The translations under genes and the position numbers were made by a program. A stretch of DNA of 7,990 bases from Acidobacteriota bacterium (GTDB lineage Bacteria; Acidobacteriota; Vicinamibacteria; Vicinamibacterales; Fen-181). The stretch is taken from assembly GCA_021779795.1 (NCBI GenBank), contig JAJXZZ010000134.1, forward strand, positions 1-7,990. The letters are read 5' to 3'. Under the pieces are notes generated by a model. It was not told the DNA's origin and made no database searches. It saw only the letters and a list, made by a program, of their open reading frames with translations. Positions 1-5,124 of this stretch are shown here, one piece after another (position 1 is the first letter of the stretch; the number at the start of each line of letters is the position of its first letter).

Positions 1-7
1 TCGCCGC

Positions 8-60
8 TCACCGCCGGCCGATACGCGAGAGGCGAACTCGGCCGGCGGTGATTTTTCCTT
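8..60 (+). terminator. Strong hairpin with T-run, intrinsic-terminator-like
   Basis: Bases 8-21 are the exact reverse complement of bases 38-51, giving a perfect 14-bp stem. The 16-nt loop contains a further CGC/GCG mini-stem. TTTTT follows at 52-56. This has the form of a rho-independent terminator for a plus-strand gene ending left of the window; one plus frame has a TGA at 49-51. The hairpin sits only 11-15 bases before the ATG at 71, and the frame of that next gene is open through it back to base 2. It could therefore also be an attenuator, or lie inside a longer gene. Confidence 0.7.
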
Positions 61-70
61 CGAGGGCACC

Positions 71-337
71 ATGCCCGACCTCATCGACGGGACCGCATAT
101 CGGCACCTGGCGCTGGCCGTACTCCGACGCGCCGTGCTCGACCTCGCCCATCCCGACGGCTTGACCCCTCACGAACTCCGCTCGGCCCATGACGCGCTCG
201 ACGGCACCAGCGCCCCCTGCCGCGCGTGGTGCGAACTCGCCGGCATCGAACCTGAGGCGATCGGGCGCCTGGCGCGCCGGCTCGGAGAACCTGAACATGC
301 TTCAAGACCACTACGAGACGAAGATCCTGCCGCCTGA
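71..337 (+). CDS. Small helical protein of unknown function, possibly phage-derived
   Basis: I do not recognise a named family. The 88-residue product looks all-helical and soluble, with an N-terminal segment around LALAVLRRAVLDL (residues 13-25) and a C-terminal segment CRAWCELAGIEPEAIGRLARR (50-70). That layout loosely recalls small prophage proteins ending in a W/C-x-LAGLDP-type helix, but this is an impression, not a match. The ATG at 71 has GAGGG (62-66) four bases upstream. G/C dominates third codon positions up to about base 285 and then falls, exactly where the next gene's frame takes over, which supports both genes being real. The last 41 bases overlap the zinc-ribbon gene, suggesting translational coupling. 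The frame is open to base 2, so the true start may lie outside the window. Confidence 0.6.
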   Translation: MPDLIDGTAYRHLALAVLRRAVLDLAHPDGLTPHELRSAHDALDGTSAPCRAWCELAGIEPEAIGRLARRLGEPEHASRPLRDEDPAA

Positions 338-488
338 TGACGCGCGGCTCTGCGCGGACTGCGGGACGTTGTTCACCTTGCGACTCGGTGAAGCGGACTT
401 CTACGCGGCGCACGGCTACGAACTCCCGAAGCGGTGCCCGGCGTGTCTCGCCTACCGGCGCAAGCGCGGGCCGCATCCTCGCCCGTGA
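297..488 (+). CDS. Small zinc-ribbon protein
   Basis: A 63-residue protein with CADC (residues 19-22) and CPAC (48-51). Between the pairs it has the pattern G-x-x-F-x-x-x-x-x-E-x-x-FY-x-x-x-G-x-x-x-PKRC, and a basic tail YRRKRGPHPRP follows. This matches the small 'probable zinc-ribbon' family in which two CxxC pairs bind one zinc and the E..FY...G...P.RC segment links them. The role of the family is not established; nucleic-acid or protein binding is usually assumed. The ATG at 297 is chosen because GGAG (283-286) lies about ten bases upstream and because the earlier in-frame ATG at 189 would add a poorly coding leader that overlaps the upstream gene throughout. It overlaps that gene by 41 bases and probably shares its transcript. 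Confidence 0.75.
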   Translation: MLQDHYETKILPPDDARLCADCGTLFTLRLGEADFYAAHGYELPKRCPACLAYRRKRGPHPRP

Positions 489-590
489 CGCGGCGACCAC
501 AGCGTCAGACCTTCCTCACGCGAGCCCTGGGGCGGCACAAGCTCGGCGCGGCCGCGCGTCGTCGGCGGCGAGGACGGCATCGGGGCTCAG

Positions 591-608
591 GCTACAACCA
601 CTTGTAGC
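591..608. repeat. Short hairpin, 7-bp stem
   Basis: GCTACAA (591-597) and TTGTAGC (602-608) are perfect reverse complements around the loop CCAC. No T-run follows on either strand, so it is not a typical terminator. Its function is unknown. Confidence 0.5.
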
Positions 609-660
609 GGGCACCTGCTCAGGACTAAACACCTCAGCTAAGAGACGGCATCAAGGCAGA

Positions 661-680
661 GGTTATGCGGGCGCATAACC
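661..680. repeat. 20-bp inverted repeat, GGTTATGCG / CGCATAACC
   Basis: Nine bases on each side are perfect reverse complements around a GG centre. As RNA or single-stranded DNA it would fold to an 8-bp stem with a GGGC tetraloop. It has no T-run. It could be a binding site for a dimeric protein or a recombinase. It resembles, but does not match, half-sites of XerCD dif or integron cassettes. Confidence 0.6.
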
Positions 681-696
681 TGCCATCCCGCGCGGT

Positions 697-716
697 TGGA
701 CCACCAGGTGGACCAC
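697..716. repeat. Palindromic element, copy 1
   Basis: The 19-bp dyad TGGACCACCAGGTGGACCA is symmetric around base 706 except for an A/A mismatch at 700/712. It also contains a tandem GGACCAC heptamer with a 12-bp period. A second copy lies 49 bp to the right, identical over 20 bases except for the central base. Together they look like operator or recombinase binding sites. Confidence 0.65.
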
Positions 717-744
717 GGGCGGGCGGGCTGACTGTGCTTCGCAT

Positions 745-765
745 GTGGACCACCGGGTGGACCAC
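745..765. repeat. Palindromic element, copy 2
   Basis: This is the second copy of the dyad at 697-716. Its centre is G (755) instead of A, and it keeps the same A/A mismatch (749/761). The outer G745/C765 pair extends the symmetry to 21 bp. It lies directly beside the T-run of the tRNA-Arg terminator. Confidence 0.65.
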
Positions 766-768
766 CAT

Positions 769-799
769 AACAAAAGGCCCGGCGGTGTTCTGCCGGGCC
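769..799 (-). terminator. Intrinsic terminator of tRNA-Arg
   Basis: On the minus strand GGCCCGGC (799-792) pairs perfectly with GCCGGGCC (783-776) around an 8-nt loop, and TTTTGTT follows (775-769). It begins 34 bases after the tRNA 3' end, a normal distance for a single tRNA transcript. The plus strand has no T-run, so it works mainly in the minus direction. Confidence 0.85.
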
Positions 800-833
800 G
801 TTCGTCTAAGTTCCTGTTTATGTTGATGTTAGG

Positions 834-910
834 TGGTGCGCCCGGCGTGACTCGAACACGCGACCCCCGGTTTAGGAAACCGATGCTCTATCCTGCTGAG
901 CTACGGGCGC
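834..910 (-). tRNA. tRNA-Arg, anticodon CCT
   Basis: The 77-nt minus-strand gene folds as a full cloverleaf. The acceptor GCGCCCG (910-904) pairs with CGGGCGC (844-838), followed by discriminator A and an encoded CCA (836-834). The anticodon loop is TTCCTAA, with anticodon CCT at 876-874, reading the arginine codon AGG. The T-arm is GCGTG-TTCGAGT-CACGC. It has its own -10-like box upstream and terminator downstream. Such minor-codon tRNA-Arg genes are common integration sites, which fits the accessory-looking DNA beyond its 3' end. Confidence 0.97.
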
Positions 911-920
911 CCGAGCGAAC

Positions 921-929
921 ATTATGACA
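921..929 (-). promoter_or_regulatory. Extended -10 promoter element of tRNA-Arg
   Basis: The minus strand reads TGT-CATAAT (929-921): a TGN extension plus a hexamer matching TATAAT at five of six bases. It ends ten bases before the tRNA 5' end at 910, the expected place. I see no convincing -35 box, which is common for extended -10 promoters. Confidence 0.5.
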
Positions 930-944
930 CGGCAGGCGCGGGAA

Positions 945-962
945 CCGCTCCACGAAGAGCGG
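945..962 (-). terminator. Hairpin downstream of apt, possible weak terminator
   Basis: CCGCTC (945-950) and GAGCGG (957-962) form a 6-bp stem. On the minus strand GGGG before the stem can also pair with CCC after a two-base TT bulge. No T-run follows, so termination would be weak or factor-dependent. It lies between apt and the tRNA-Arg promoter, where transcription of the apt operon should end. Confidence 0.3.
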
Positions 963-976
963 CCCCACGCAGGCCT

Positions 977-1075
977 CCGTGGTCCGCTGCCAGCTTCAGC
1001 ACACGCCAGCCACCGACCGTGGTCCGCTGCCGGCTTCAGCACACGCCGGCCGCCGACCGTGGTCCGCTGCCAGCT
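977..1075. repeat. 40-bp tandem repeat, about 2.4 copies
   Basis: Copies cover 981-1020 and 1021-1060, and a partial third copy covers 1061-1075. The four bases before the first copy (CCGT, 977-980) also match the end of the unit. The full copies differ at a few bases, including two A-to-G changes that turn both GCCAGC blocks of copy 1 into GCCGGC in copy 2. These self-complementary blocks allow a hairpin only in copy 2. The partial copy overlaps the first two bases of the apt stop triplet (1074-1076). Each copy carries GTGGTCC. Confidence 0.85.
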
Positions 1076-1589
1076 AGTACTTCAGCACGGAATACACCCG
1101 CTCCCCCTCGAGCTGCTTCCGGCCGTTCAGCGCCTCGAGCTCGATGAGGAACGCGAGCCCGCGCAGGTCGCCGCCCAGGCTCTTCACCAGCCGCGCCGCC
1201 GCCCGCGCCGTCCCGCCCGTCGCCAGCACGTCGTCCACGATCAGCACCTTCTGTCCCGGGTCCACCGCGTCGGCGTGGATCTCGATGGCGTCGCTGCCGT
1301 ACTCGAGGTTGAACGACTCCTTGATCGTCTTCGCCGGCAGTTTCCCCGGCTTGCGGATCGGGCAGAAGCCCACGCCCAGCCGATCGGCCACCGCCGCGCC
1401 GAGGATGAACCCCCGGCTCTCGATGCCGACCACCAGCGCGATCCCCTGCCCCGCGTAGGGCGACGCGATCGCGTCGATGGCCGCCTTGAACCCCTCGGCG
1501 TCGCGCAGCAGCGTCGTGATGTCGTAGAACAGGATGCCGGGCTTCGGGAAGTCCGGCACCGAGCGAATTCGCGATTTGAGTGCGTCCAT
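1074..1589 (-). CDS. apt: Adenine phosphoribosyltransferase
   Basis: This cytoplasmic purine-salvage enzyme converts adenine and PRPP to AMP and pyrophosphate. The 171-residue length is normal for the family (about 170-185). The N-terminus shows the typical PDFPKPGILFYDIT (12-25). VGIESRGFILG (54-64), the flexible-loop segment RKPGKLP (79-85) and EYG (96-98) follow, then the PRPP-binding motif VLIVDDVLATGGTA (115-128). No key residue appears missing. The ATG at 1589 is preceded by GGGAGG (1607-1602) 12 bases upstream. It starts 22 bases after the acyP stop, so the two genes are probably one operon driven from the TATAAT upstream of acyP. A tandem repeat begins right at its stop codon. Confidence 0.97.
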   Translation of the reverse strand: MDALKSRIRSVPDFPKPGILFYDITTLLRDAEGFKAAIDAIASPYAGQGIALVVGIESRGFILGAAVADRLGVGFCPIRKPGKLPAKTIKESFNLEYGSDAIEIHADAVDPGQKVLIVDDVLATGGTARAAARLVKSLGGDLRGLAFLIELEALNGRKQLEGERVYSVLKY

Positions 1590-1611
1590 CGATCTCGCCT
1601 GCCTCCCGCGC

Positions 1612-1887
1612 TCACTGGCGCGCCGTGAAGCCGATGTGCCGCCCGGTCGGCGCCAGGGTGTCCGTGACCACCTCGTCCACGCGCGCGCGCGGCGGCCCCT
1701 GGCGGATGGCCCGCTCGAAGCGGGCCATCGCCTCGGCCTCCCCCTCGGCCGCCACCTCGACCTCGCCGGTCGGCAGGTTGCGCACGAATCCCGCGATGCC
1801 CTCGGCGGCGGCCTGATTCATGGTGAACCACCGGAACCCGACCCCCTGGACACGGCCGGACACGACGAACCGACGGGCCACCATCAT
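1612..1887 (-). CDS. acyP: Acylphosphatase
   Basis: This small cytosolic enzyme hydrolyses the carboxyl-phosphate bond of acylphosphates such as carbamoyl phosphate or acetyl phosphate. The 91 residues match the family's usual 90-100. The signature GRVQGVGFRWFT (11-22) carries the phosphate-binding loop with catalytic Arg19. GFVRNLPTGEVEV (33-45) carries catalytic Asn37. Two ATGs in tandem (1887 and 1884) can start it; a GGGGGA stretch precedes them at close range and the choice changes only one residue. It is first of a two-gene unit with apt (22-base gap). It has its own promoter element in the 43-base gap after the beta-propeller gene. Confidence 0.95.
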   Translation of the reverse strand: MMVARRFVVSGRVQGVGFRWFTMNQAAAEGIAGFVRNLPTGEVEVAAEGEAEAMARFERAIRQGPPRARVDEVVTDTLAPTGRHIGFTARQ

Positions 1888-1916
1888 GTCGTCCCCCGCC
1901 CGCGCGCGAACGGCGG

Positions 1917-1922
1917 ATTATA
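1917..1922 (-). promoter_or_regulatory. -10 box (TATAAT) of the acyP-apt operon
   Basis: The minus strand has a perfect TATAAT at 1922-1917, only 9 bases after the stop of the beta-propeller gene (1931). Transcription would start near 1910, giving a leader of about 22 bases that includes the GGGGGA ribosome site of acyP. The hexamer is framed by the dyad GCGG...CCGC. No good -35 is seen, and one would have to lie inside the preceding gene. Confidence 0.6.
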
Positions 1923-1930
1923 CCGCGGCC

Positions 1931-4900
1931 TCACTTCACCGGCTTCAGCCCCGCGCGCACGACCAGCGCGTTGAACGTCGGCACGTCGGTCTTCTCCGCC
2001 GCCGCCAGCTTCGAGAGCTGCGCGTCGAGGCGCGCCGACAGGTCGCGGAACACCTCGTAGCTCTGCGTCGTCGGCCGCCCGTCCGCGCTCTCGATCACGC
2101 CCAGCAGCGCCGCCAGCTTGTTGTTCAGCATGATCGGGTAGTTGAGCGGATCCTGGCTGCTCTGGTTGCGGTACTGGTAGATCTCCCCTTCGATGGCCGT
2201 CAGCTTGGCCGCCAGCGCCTCGGAGGCCGACGTGATCGCCGCCTGCTTCGCCGCCGCCGCCCGCTCGGCCGCCTGCTCCTTGATGGCCCGGATCCGGTTC
2301 ACGGCCTCGTCGGCCGCCGTCACCTTCTTGGTCACCTGCATCGCCAGGTCGAACTGCGCGCGGAAGTCGGCCTCGGTCACCGACGTCAGCAACGAGTCCT
2401 TCCGGATGGCGAACGCCGCCGTCTGCACGGCCGGCGCGGCCCCCTTGGCGCCCGCCTCCTCGACGGTCAGGCGCACCTGGTAGCCGCCGGGGATCGCCTT
2501 CGGGCCGTTGGTGCCGGCCGCCCACAGGATCATCTTCGGGATCTCGATCGGCCCCGGGTACCGCATGTCCCAGGTGAACCGGTTCATGCCGGCCTTGACG
2601 GCGACCTTCGCCGGCCGGGGCCGGAAGTACTCCTCGTCGGGCGGCGCCTCGGCCGCCGCCTCGTCCTTCTTCGCCGCGGCCTCGGGTGTGCCCGTGAAGC
2701 TGCGGATCGGTTTTCCCTGGGCGTCGAGGATGTCGATCGTCACCTTCGACGCCGGCTTGGCGAGGTAGTAGTCGATGTTGACGCCGCGGTCCAGCGAACG
2801 GACGGCGGCCGCGGGGACGAACAGGTGGACCGGCTGCTGCGCCACCTGCGGCGTCAGCTGCCTGAGCACCGCCACGTCGTCGAGGACGTAGAACGATCGG
2901 CCGTGCGTCGCGATGACGACGTCGTTGCCGGCCACGGCGATGTCGTGAACCGGCGTCACCGGCAGGTTCAGCCGCAGCGACTGCCAGTGGTCGCCGTTGT
3001 CGAACGACACCCAGATGCCGTACTCGGTGCCGGCGTACAGCAGGCCCGGCCGCTTCGGATCCTCGCGGATCGAGCGGGCGAACTCGGCCGGCGGGATGCC
3101 GTTGACGATCTTCGTCCAGGTCCTGCCGAAGTCTTCGGTGCGGTAGAAGTACGGCGCGCGGTCCTCGGACTGGTAGCGGTTCGCCGCGACGTACGCCGTG
3201 CCGGCGGCGTACGGCGACGCGTCGATCAGGCTGATGCGCGCGAACGGCGGCAGGTCGGGCGGCGTCACGCGGGTCCACGTCTTTCCGCCGTCGCGCGTCA
3301 GCGACACGATGCCGTCGTCGCTGCCGGTCCAGATGACCAGGCCGTCCTTGGGCGACGGCGCGATCGTGAAGATGGTGGCGTAGGTTTCGACGCCCGTCTG
3401 GTCGAGCGTGATCGGCCCGCCCGAGGGCCCCATCGTGGACGGGTCGTGGCGCGTCAGGTCGGGGCTGATCCGCTCCCAGCTCTGCCCGCCCGTGGTCGTC
3501 TTCCAGAGGTGCTGTGAGCCGACGTAGAGCACGTGCGGGTCGGTCGGCGCGAACACGATCGGGAACGTCCACTGGAAGCGTTCCTTCATGTCGTTGGACG
3601 AGTGGCCCATCGGGTTGTCGGGCCACACGTTCACCTCGCGCATCTGCCCGCTCCGCCGGTCGTAGCGGGTCAGCAGGCCGCCGTAGCTGCCGGCGTAATA
3701 GACGTCGGGGTCGCGCGGGTCGGGCGCGATGTAGCCGCTCTCGCCGCCGCCGACCTCGTAGAACTCGTCGCCGCGGCCGTTGCCCGGCAGGCAGACGGTC
3801 GTGTTGTCCTGCTGCGAGCCGCACACGCGGTACGGGACGTGCGCCGTGATCGCGACGTGGTAGAGCTGCGCCGTCGGGTAAGCCTGGTTCGTCCAGCTCG
3901 TGCCGCCGTCCACCGTCACGTTGGCCCCGCCGTCGTTCCCGTTGATCATCCGGTCGGGGTCGTTGGGCGCGATCCACAGGTCGTGGTTGTCGCCGTGCGG
4001 CACGCGGATCGGCTTCCACGTCTTTCCCGCGTCGGTCGAGCGATAGAGGCCGGTGTTGAGCACGTAGACCCGGTCGCGGTCCTTCGGATCGGCGTAAATC
4101 CGCGTGTAGTAGAACGCCCGCTGGCGGAACCGCCGGTCGGCGCTCACCTTCGTCCAGGTGGCGCCCCCGTCGTCGGACCGGAAGATGCCGCCGTCCTTGT
4201 TCTCGACGATCGCGTAGACGCGGTTCGAGTCGGCGCCCGACACGCTCACGCCGATCTTGCCGAGGACCCCGGCCGGGAGGCCGGGGTTGCGCGAGATCTC
4301 GGTCCAGGTGTCGCCGCCGTCGGTGGACTTGAACAGCCCGCTGCCCGGGCCGCCGCTCGAGAGGGAGTACGACGTCCGGTACGCCTCCCACAGCGAGGCG
4401 AAGAGCACCTGCGGGTTCTTCGGGTCGAAGCACAGGTCCACGGCGCCGGCCTTGTCGTTGCGGAACAGCACCTTCTTCCACGTGGCCCCGCCGTCGGTCG
4501 TCCGGAAGACGCCGCGCTCGGGGTTCGGCCCGTAGGTGTGCCCGAATGCCGCCACGAAGACGATGTCGGGGTTGGCCGGGTTGATGCGGATGCGCCCGAT
4601 GTTCTGCGTGTCGTCGAGGCCGACGTGCGTCCAGGTCTTGCCGGCGTCCGTGGACTTGTAGACGCCGTCGCCCTGGATCACGTTGCCGCGCAGCTCGACC
4701 TCGCCCATGCCGGCGTACACGATGTCGGGGTTCGACTCGGAGACGGCGATGGCGCCGACCGACGGCGTCTTGAGGAAGTCGTCGCTCACCGGGCGCCAGG
4801 TCGTGCCGCCGTCGATCGTCTTCCAGACGCCTCCGCCGGTGGCGCCGAAGTAATACTCGTACGGCCGCGACGCCGAGCCGGCGACCGCGATCGAGCGCCC

Positions 4901-5074
4901 GCCCCGGTTGGGGCCGATGTTCCGCCACTTGAGCGCGCCGAAGAACGCCTTGTCGTAGCGCGGCGCGTCGGCGCGTCGCGCCTGCACGCCGGAGGAGGCA
5001 CCGAACGCCAGCAGGCCGGCCACGGCCAGCACGCCGACGCCAAGAGACGACAGCCACGCAACCCTTCGACGCAT
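1931..5074 (-). CDS. Secreted Asp-box beta-propeller protein (sortilin/Vps10-like, 'BNR/glycosyl hydrolase')
   Basis: The 1047-residue product has an N-terminal signal peptide: MRRR, a hydrophobic segment (about 5-26), and likely cleavage after VQA (30-32). About eleven Asp-box motifs (S/T-x-D-x-G-x-T-W) follow near residues 85, 140, 191, 249, 299, 345, 387, 525, 592, 645 and 689; examples are KTIDGGTTW, KSTDAGKTW and LTRDGGKTW. These repeats mark seven- or ten-bladed propellers of the sortilin/sialidase type. CGSQQDNTTVC (418-428) is typical of the bacterial subgroup. A beta-sandwich-like segment follows (about 775-885, FTWDMRYPGP...PGGYQVRLTV), then an Ala-rich helical tail. Annotations as glycosyl hydrolase or sialidase rest on Asp boxes alone; no catalytic set is evident and the ligand is unknown. 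The ATG at 5074 is chosen for the near-perfect AAAGGAG (5086-5080) five bases upstream. It may be co-transcribed with the DNPH1-like gene 40 bases upstream. Confidence 0.92.
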   Translation of the reverse strand: MRRRVAWLSSLGVGVLAVAGLLAFGASSGVQARRADAPRYDKAFFGALKWRNIGPNRGGRSIAVAGSASRPYEYYFGATGGGVWKTIDGGTTWRPVSDDFLKTPSVGAIAVSESNPDIVYAGMGEVELRGNVIQGDGVYKSTDAGKTWTHVGLDDTQNIGRIRINPANPDIVFVAAFGHTYGPNPERGVFRTTDGGATWKKVLFRNDKAGAVDLCFDPKNPQVLFASLWEAYRTSYSLSSGGPGSGLFKSTDGGDTWTEISRNPGLPAGVLGKIGVSVSGADSNRVYAIVENKDGGIFRSDDGGATWTKVSADRRFRQRAFYYTRIYADPKDRDRVYVLNTGLYRSTDAGKTWKPIRVPHGDNHDLWIAPNDPDRMINGNDGGANVTVDGGTSWTNQAYPTAQLYHVAITAHVPYRVCGSQQDNTTVCLPGNGRGDEFYEVGGGESGYIAPDPRDPDVYYAGSYGGLLTRYDRRSGQMREVNVWPDNPMGHSSNDMKERFQWTFPIVFAPTDPHVLYVGSQHLWKTTTGGQSWERISPDLTRHDPSTMGPSGGPITLDQTGVETYATIFTIAPSPKDGLVIWTGSDDGIVSLTRDGGKTWTRVTPPDLPPFARISLIDASPYAAGTAYVAANRYQSEDRAPYFYRTEDFGRTWTKIVNGIPPAEFARSIREDPKRPGLLYAGTEYGIWVSFDNGDHWQSLRLNLPVTPVHDIAVAGNDVVIATHGRSFYVLDDVAVLRQLTPQVAQQPVHLFVPAAAVRSLDRGVNIDYYLAKPASKVTIDILDAQGKPIRSFTGTPEAAAKKDEAAAEAPPDEEYFRPRPAKVAVKAGMNRFTWDMRYPGPIEIPKMILWAAGTNGPKAIPGGYQVRLTVEEAGAKGAAPAVQTAAFAIRKDSLLTSVTEADFRAQFDLAMQVTKKVTAADEAVNRIRAIKEQAAERAAAAKQAAITSASEALAAKLTAIEGEIYQYRNQSSQDPLNYPIMLNNKLAALLGVIESADGRPTTQSYEVFRDLSARLDAQLSKLAAAEKTDVPTFNALVVRAGLKPVK

Positions 5075-5079
5075 GCGAA

Positions 5080-5086
5080 CTCCTTT
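5080..5086 (-). promoter_or_regulatory. Strong ribosome-binding site of the beta-propeller gene
   Basis: AAAGGAG lies five bases before the ATG at 5074 and is the clearest Shine-Dalgarno in the window. It decides this start over the in-frame upstream ATG at 5113, which would put 13 extra residues (MTRAGCPPPKGVR) ahead of the signal peptide. A short CTCC (5091-5088) just before it could pair with GGAG. Confidence 0.8.
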
Positions 5087-5102
5087 GGGAGGGGGACACC
5101 CT

Positions 5103-5124
5103 GCCCGCGTCACCTCACGCGGGC
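5103..5124 (-). repeat. Hairpin across the stop codon of the DNPH1-like gene
   Basis: GCCCGCGT (5103-5110) and ACGCGGGC (5117-5124) form a perfect 8-bp stem around a 6-nt loop. The TGA at 5117-5115 lies in the stem-loop. No T-run follows in either direction. It could partly terminate transcription, or mark an RNA processing point before the strongly translated propeller gene. Confidence 0.45.

Larger units (their letters stand above)
489..833. other. Gene-free stretch rich in inverted repeats, between accessory module and tRNA-Arg
   Basis: No convincing coding frame is present; open frames here lack coding bias or are antisense to the tRNA. The stretch holds a 7-bp stem hairpin at 591-608, a 9-bp direct repeat GACGGCATC at 573-581 and 644-652, an inverted repeat at 661-680, two copies of a 19-bp palindrome, and the tRNA-Arg terminator. 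Bases 600-690 are visibly less GC-rich than the neighbouring genes. The setting, next to a tRNA 3' end, would suit the end of an integrated element, but I see no integrase gene and no second copy of the tRNA 3' end. Confidence 0.6.

Noticed and set aside
337..678. Plus-strand ORF of 113 codons overlapping the zinc-ribbon gene
   Set aside because: Ser/Arg-rich shadow in another frame; it has no ribosome site and runs through the hairpin region.
661..690. XerCD dif-like half-site (GCGCATAA)
   Set aside because: The right half lacks any resemblance to the XerD arm; the match is limited to one short segment explained by the inverted repeat.
661..701. Integron cassette attC-like half-sites (GTTATGC/GCATAAC and GTTGGAC)
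   Set aside because: The half-sites are in the wrong order and do not pair as an attC needs; no second pair lies at the usual distance.
697..765. Two 20-bp repeats separated by about 29 bp, resembling a minimal CRISPR array
   Set aside because: There are only two copies, the repeats are short and internally repetitive palindromes, and no cas gene or leader is present.
745..927. Plus-strand ORF containing GVTRTRDPRFRKP
   Set aside because: It is the well-known false translation of the antisense strand of a tRNA, here tRNA-Arg.
1820..3517. Long plus-strand open frame (565 codons) antisense to acyP and the propeller gene
   Set aside because: It is Arg/Val/Leu-rich with no domain, and is explained by the GC-rich third positions of the minus-strand gene, whose Asp boxes prove its frame.
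1884..5099. Minus-strand open frame of 1071 codons overlapping the propeller gene
   Set aside because: It is longer than the real gene but is an Arg/Gly-rich out-of-frame shadow without Asp boxes, signal peptide or ribosome site.
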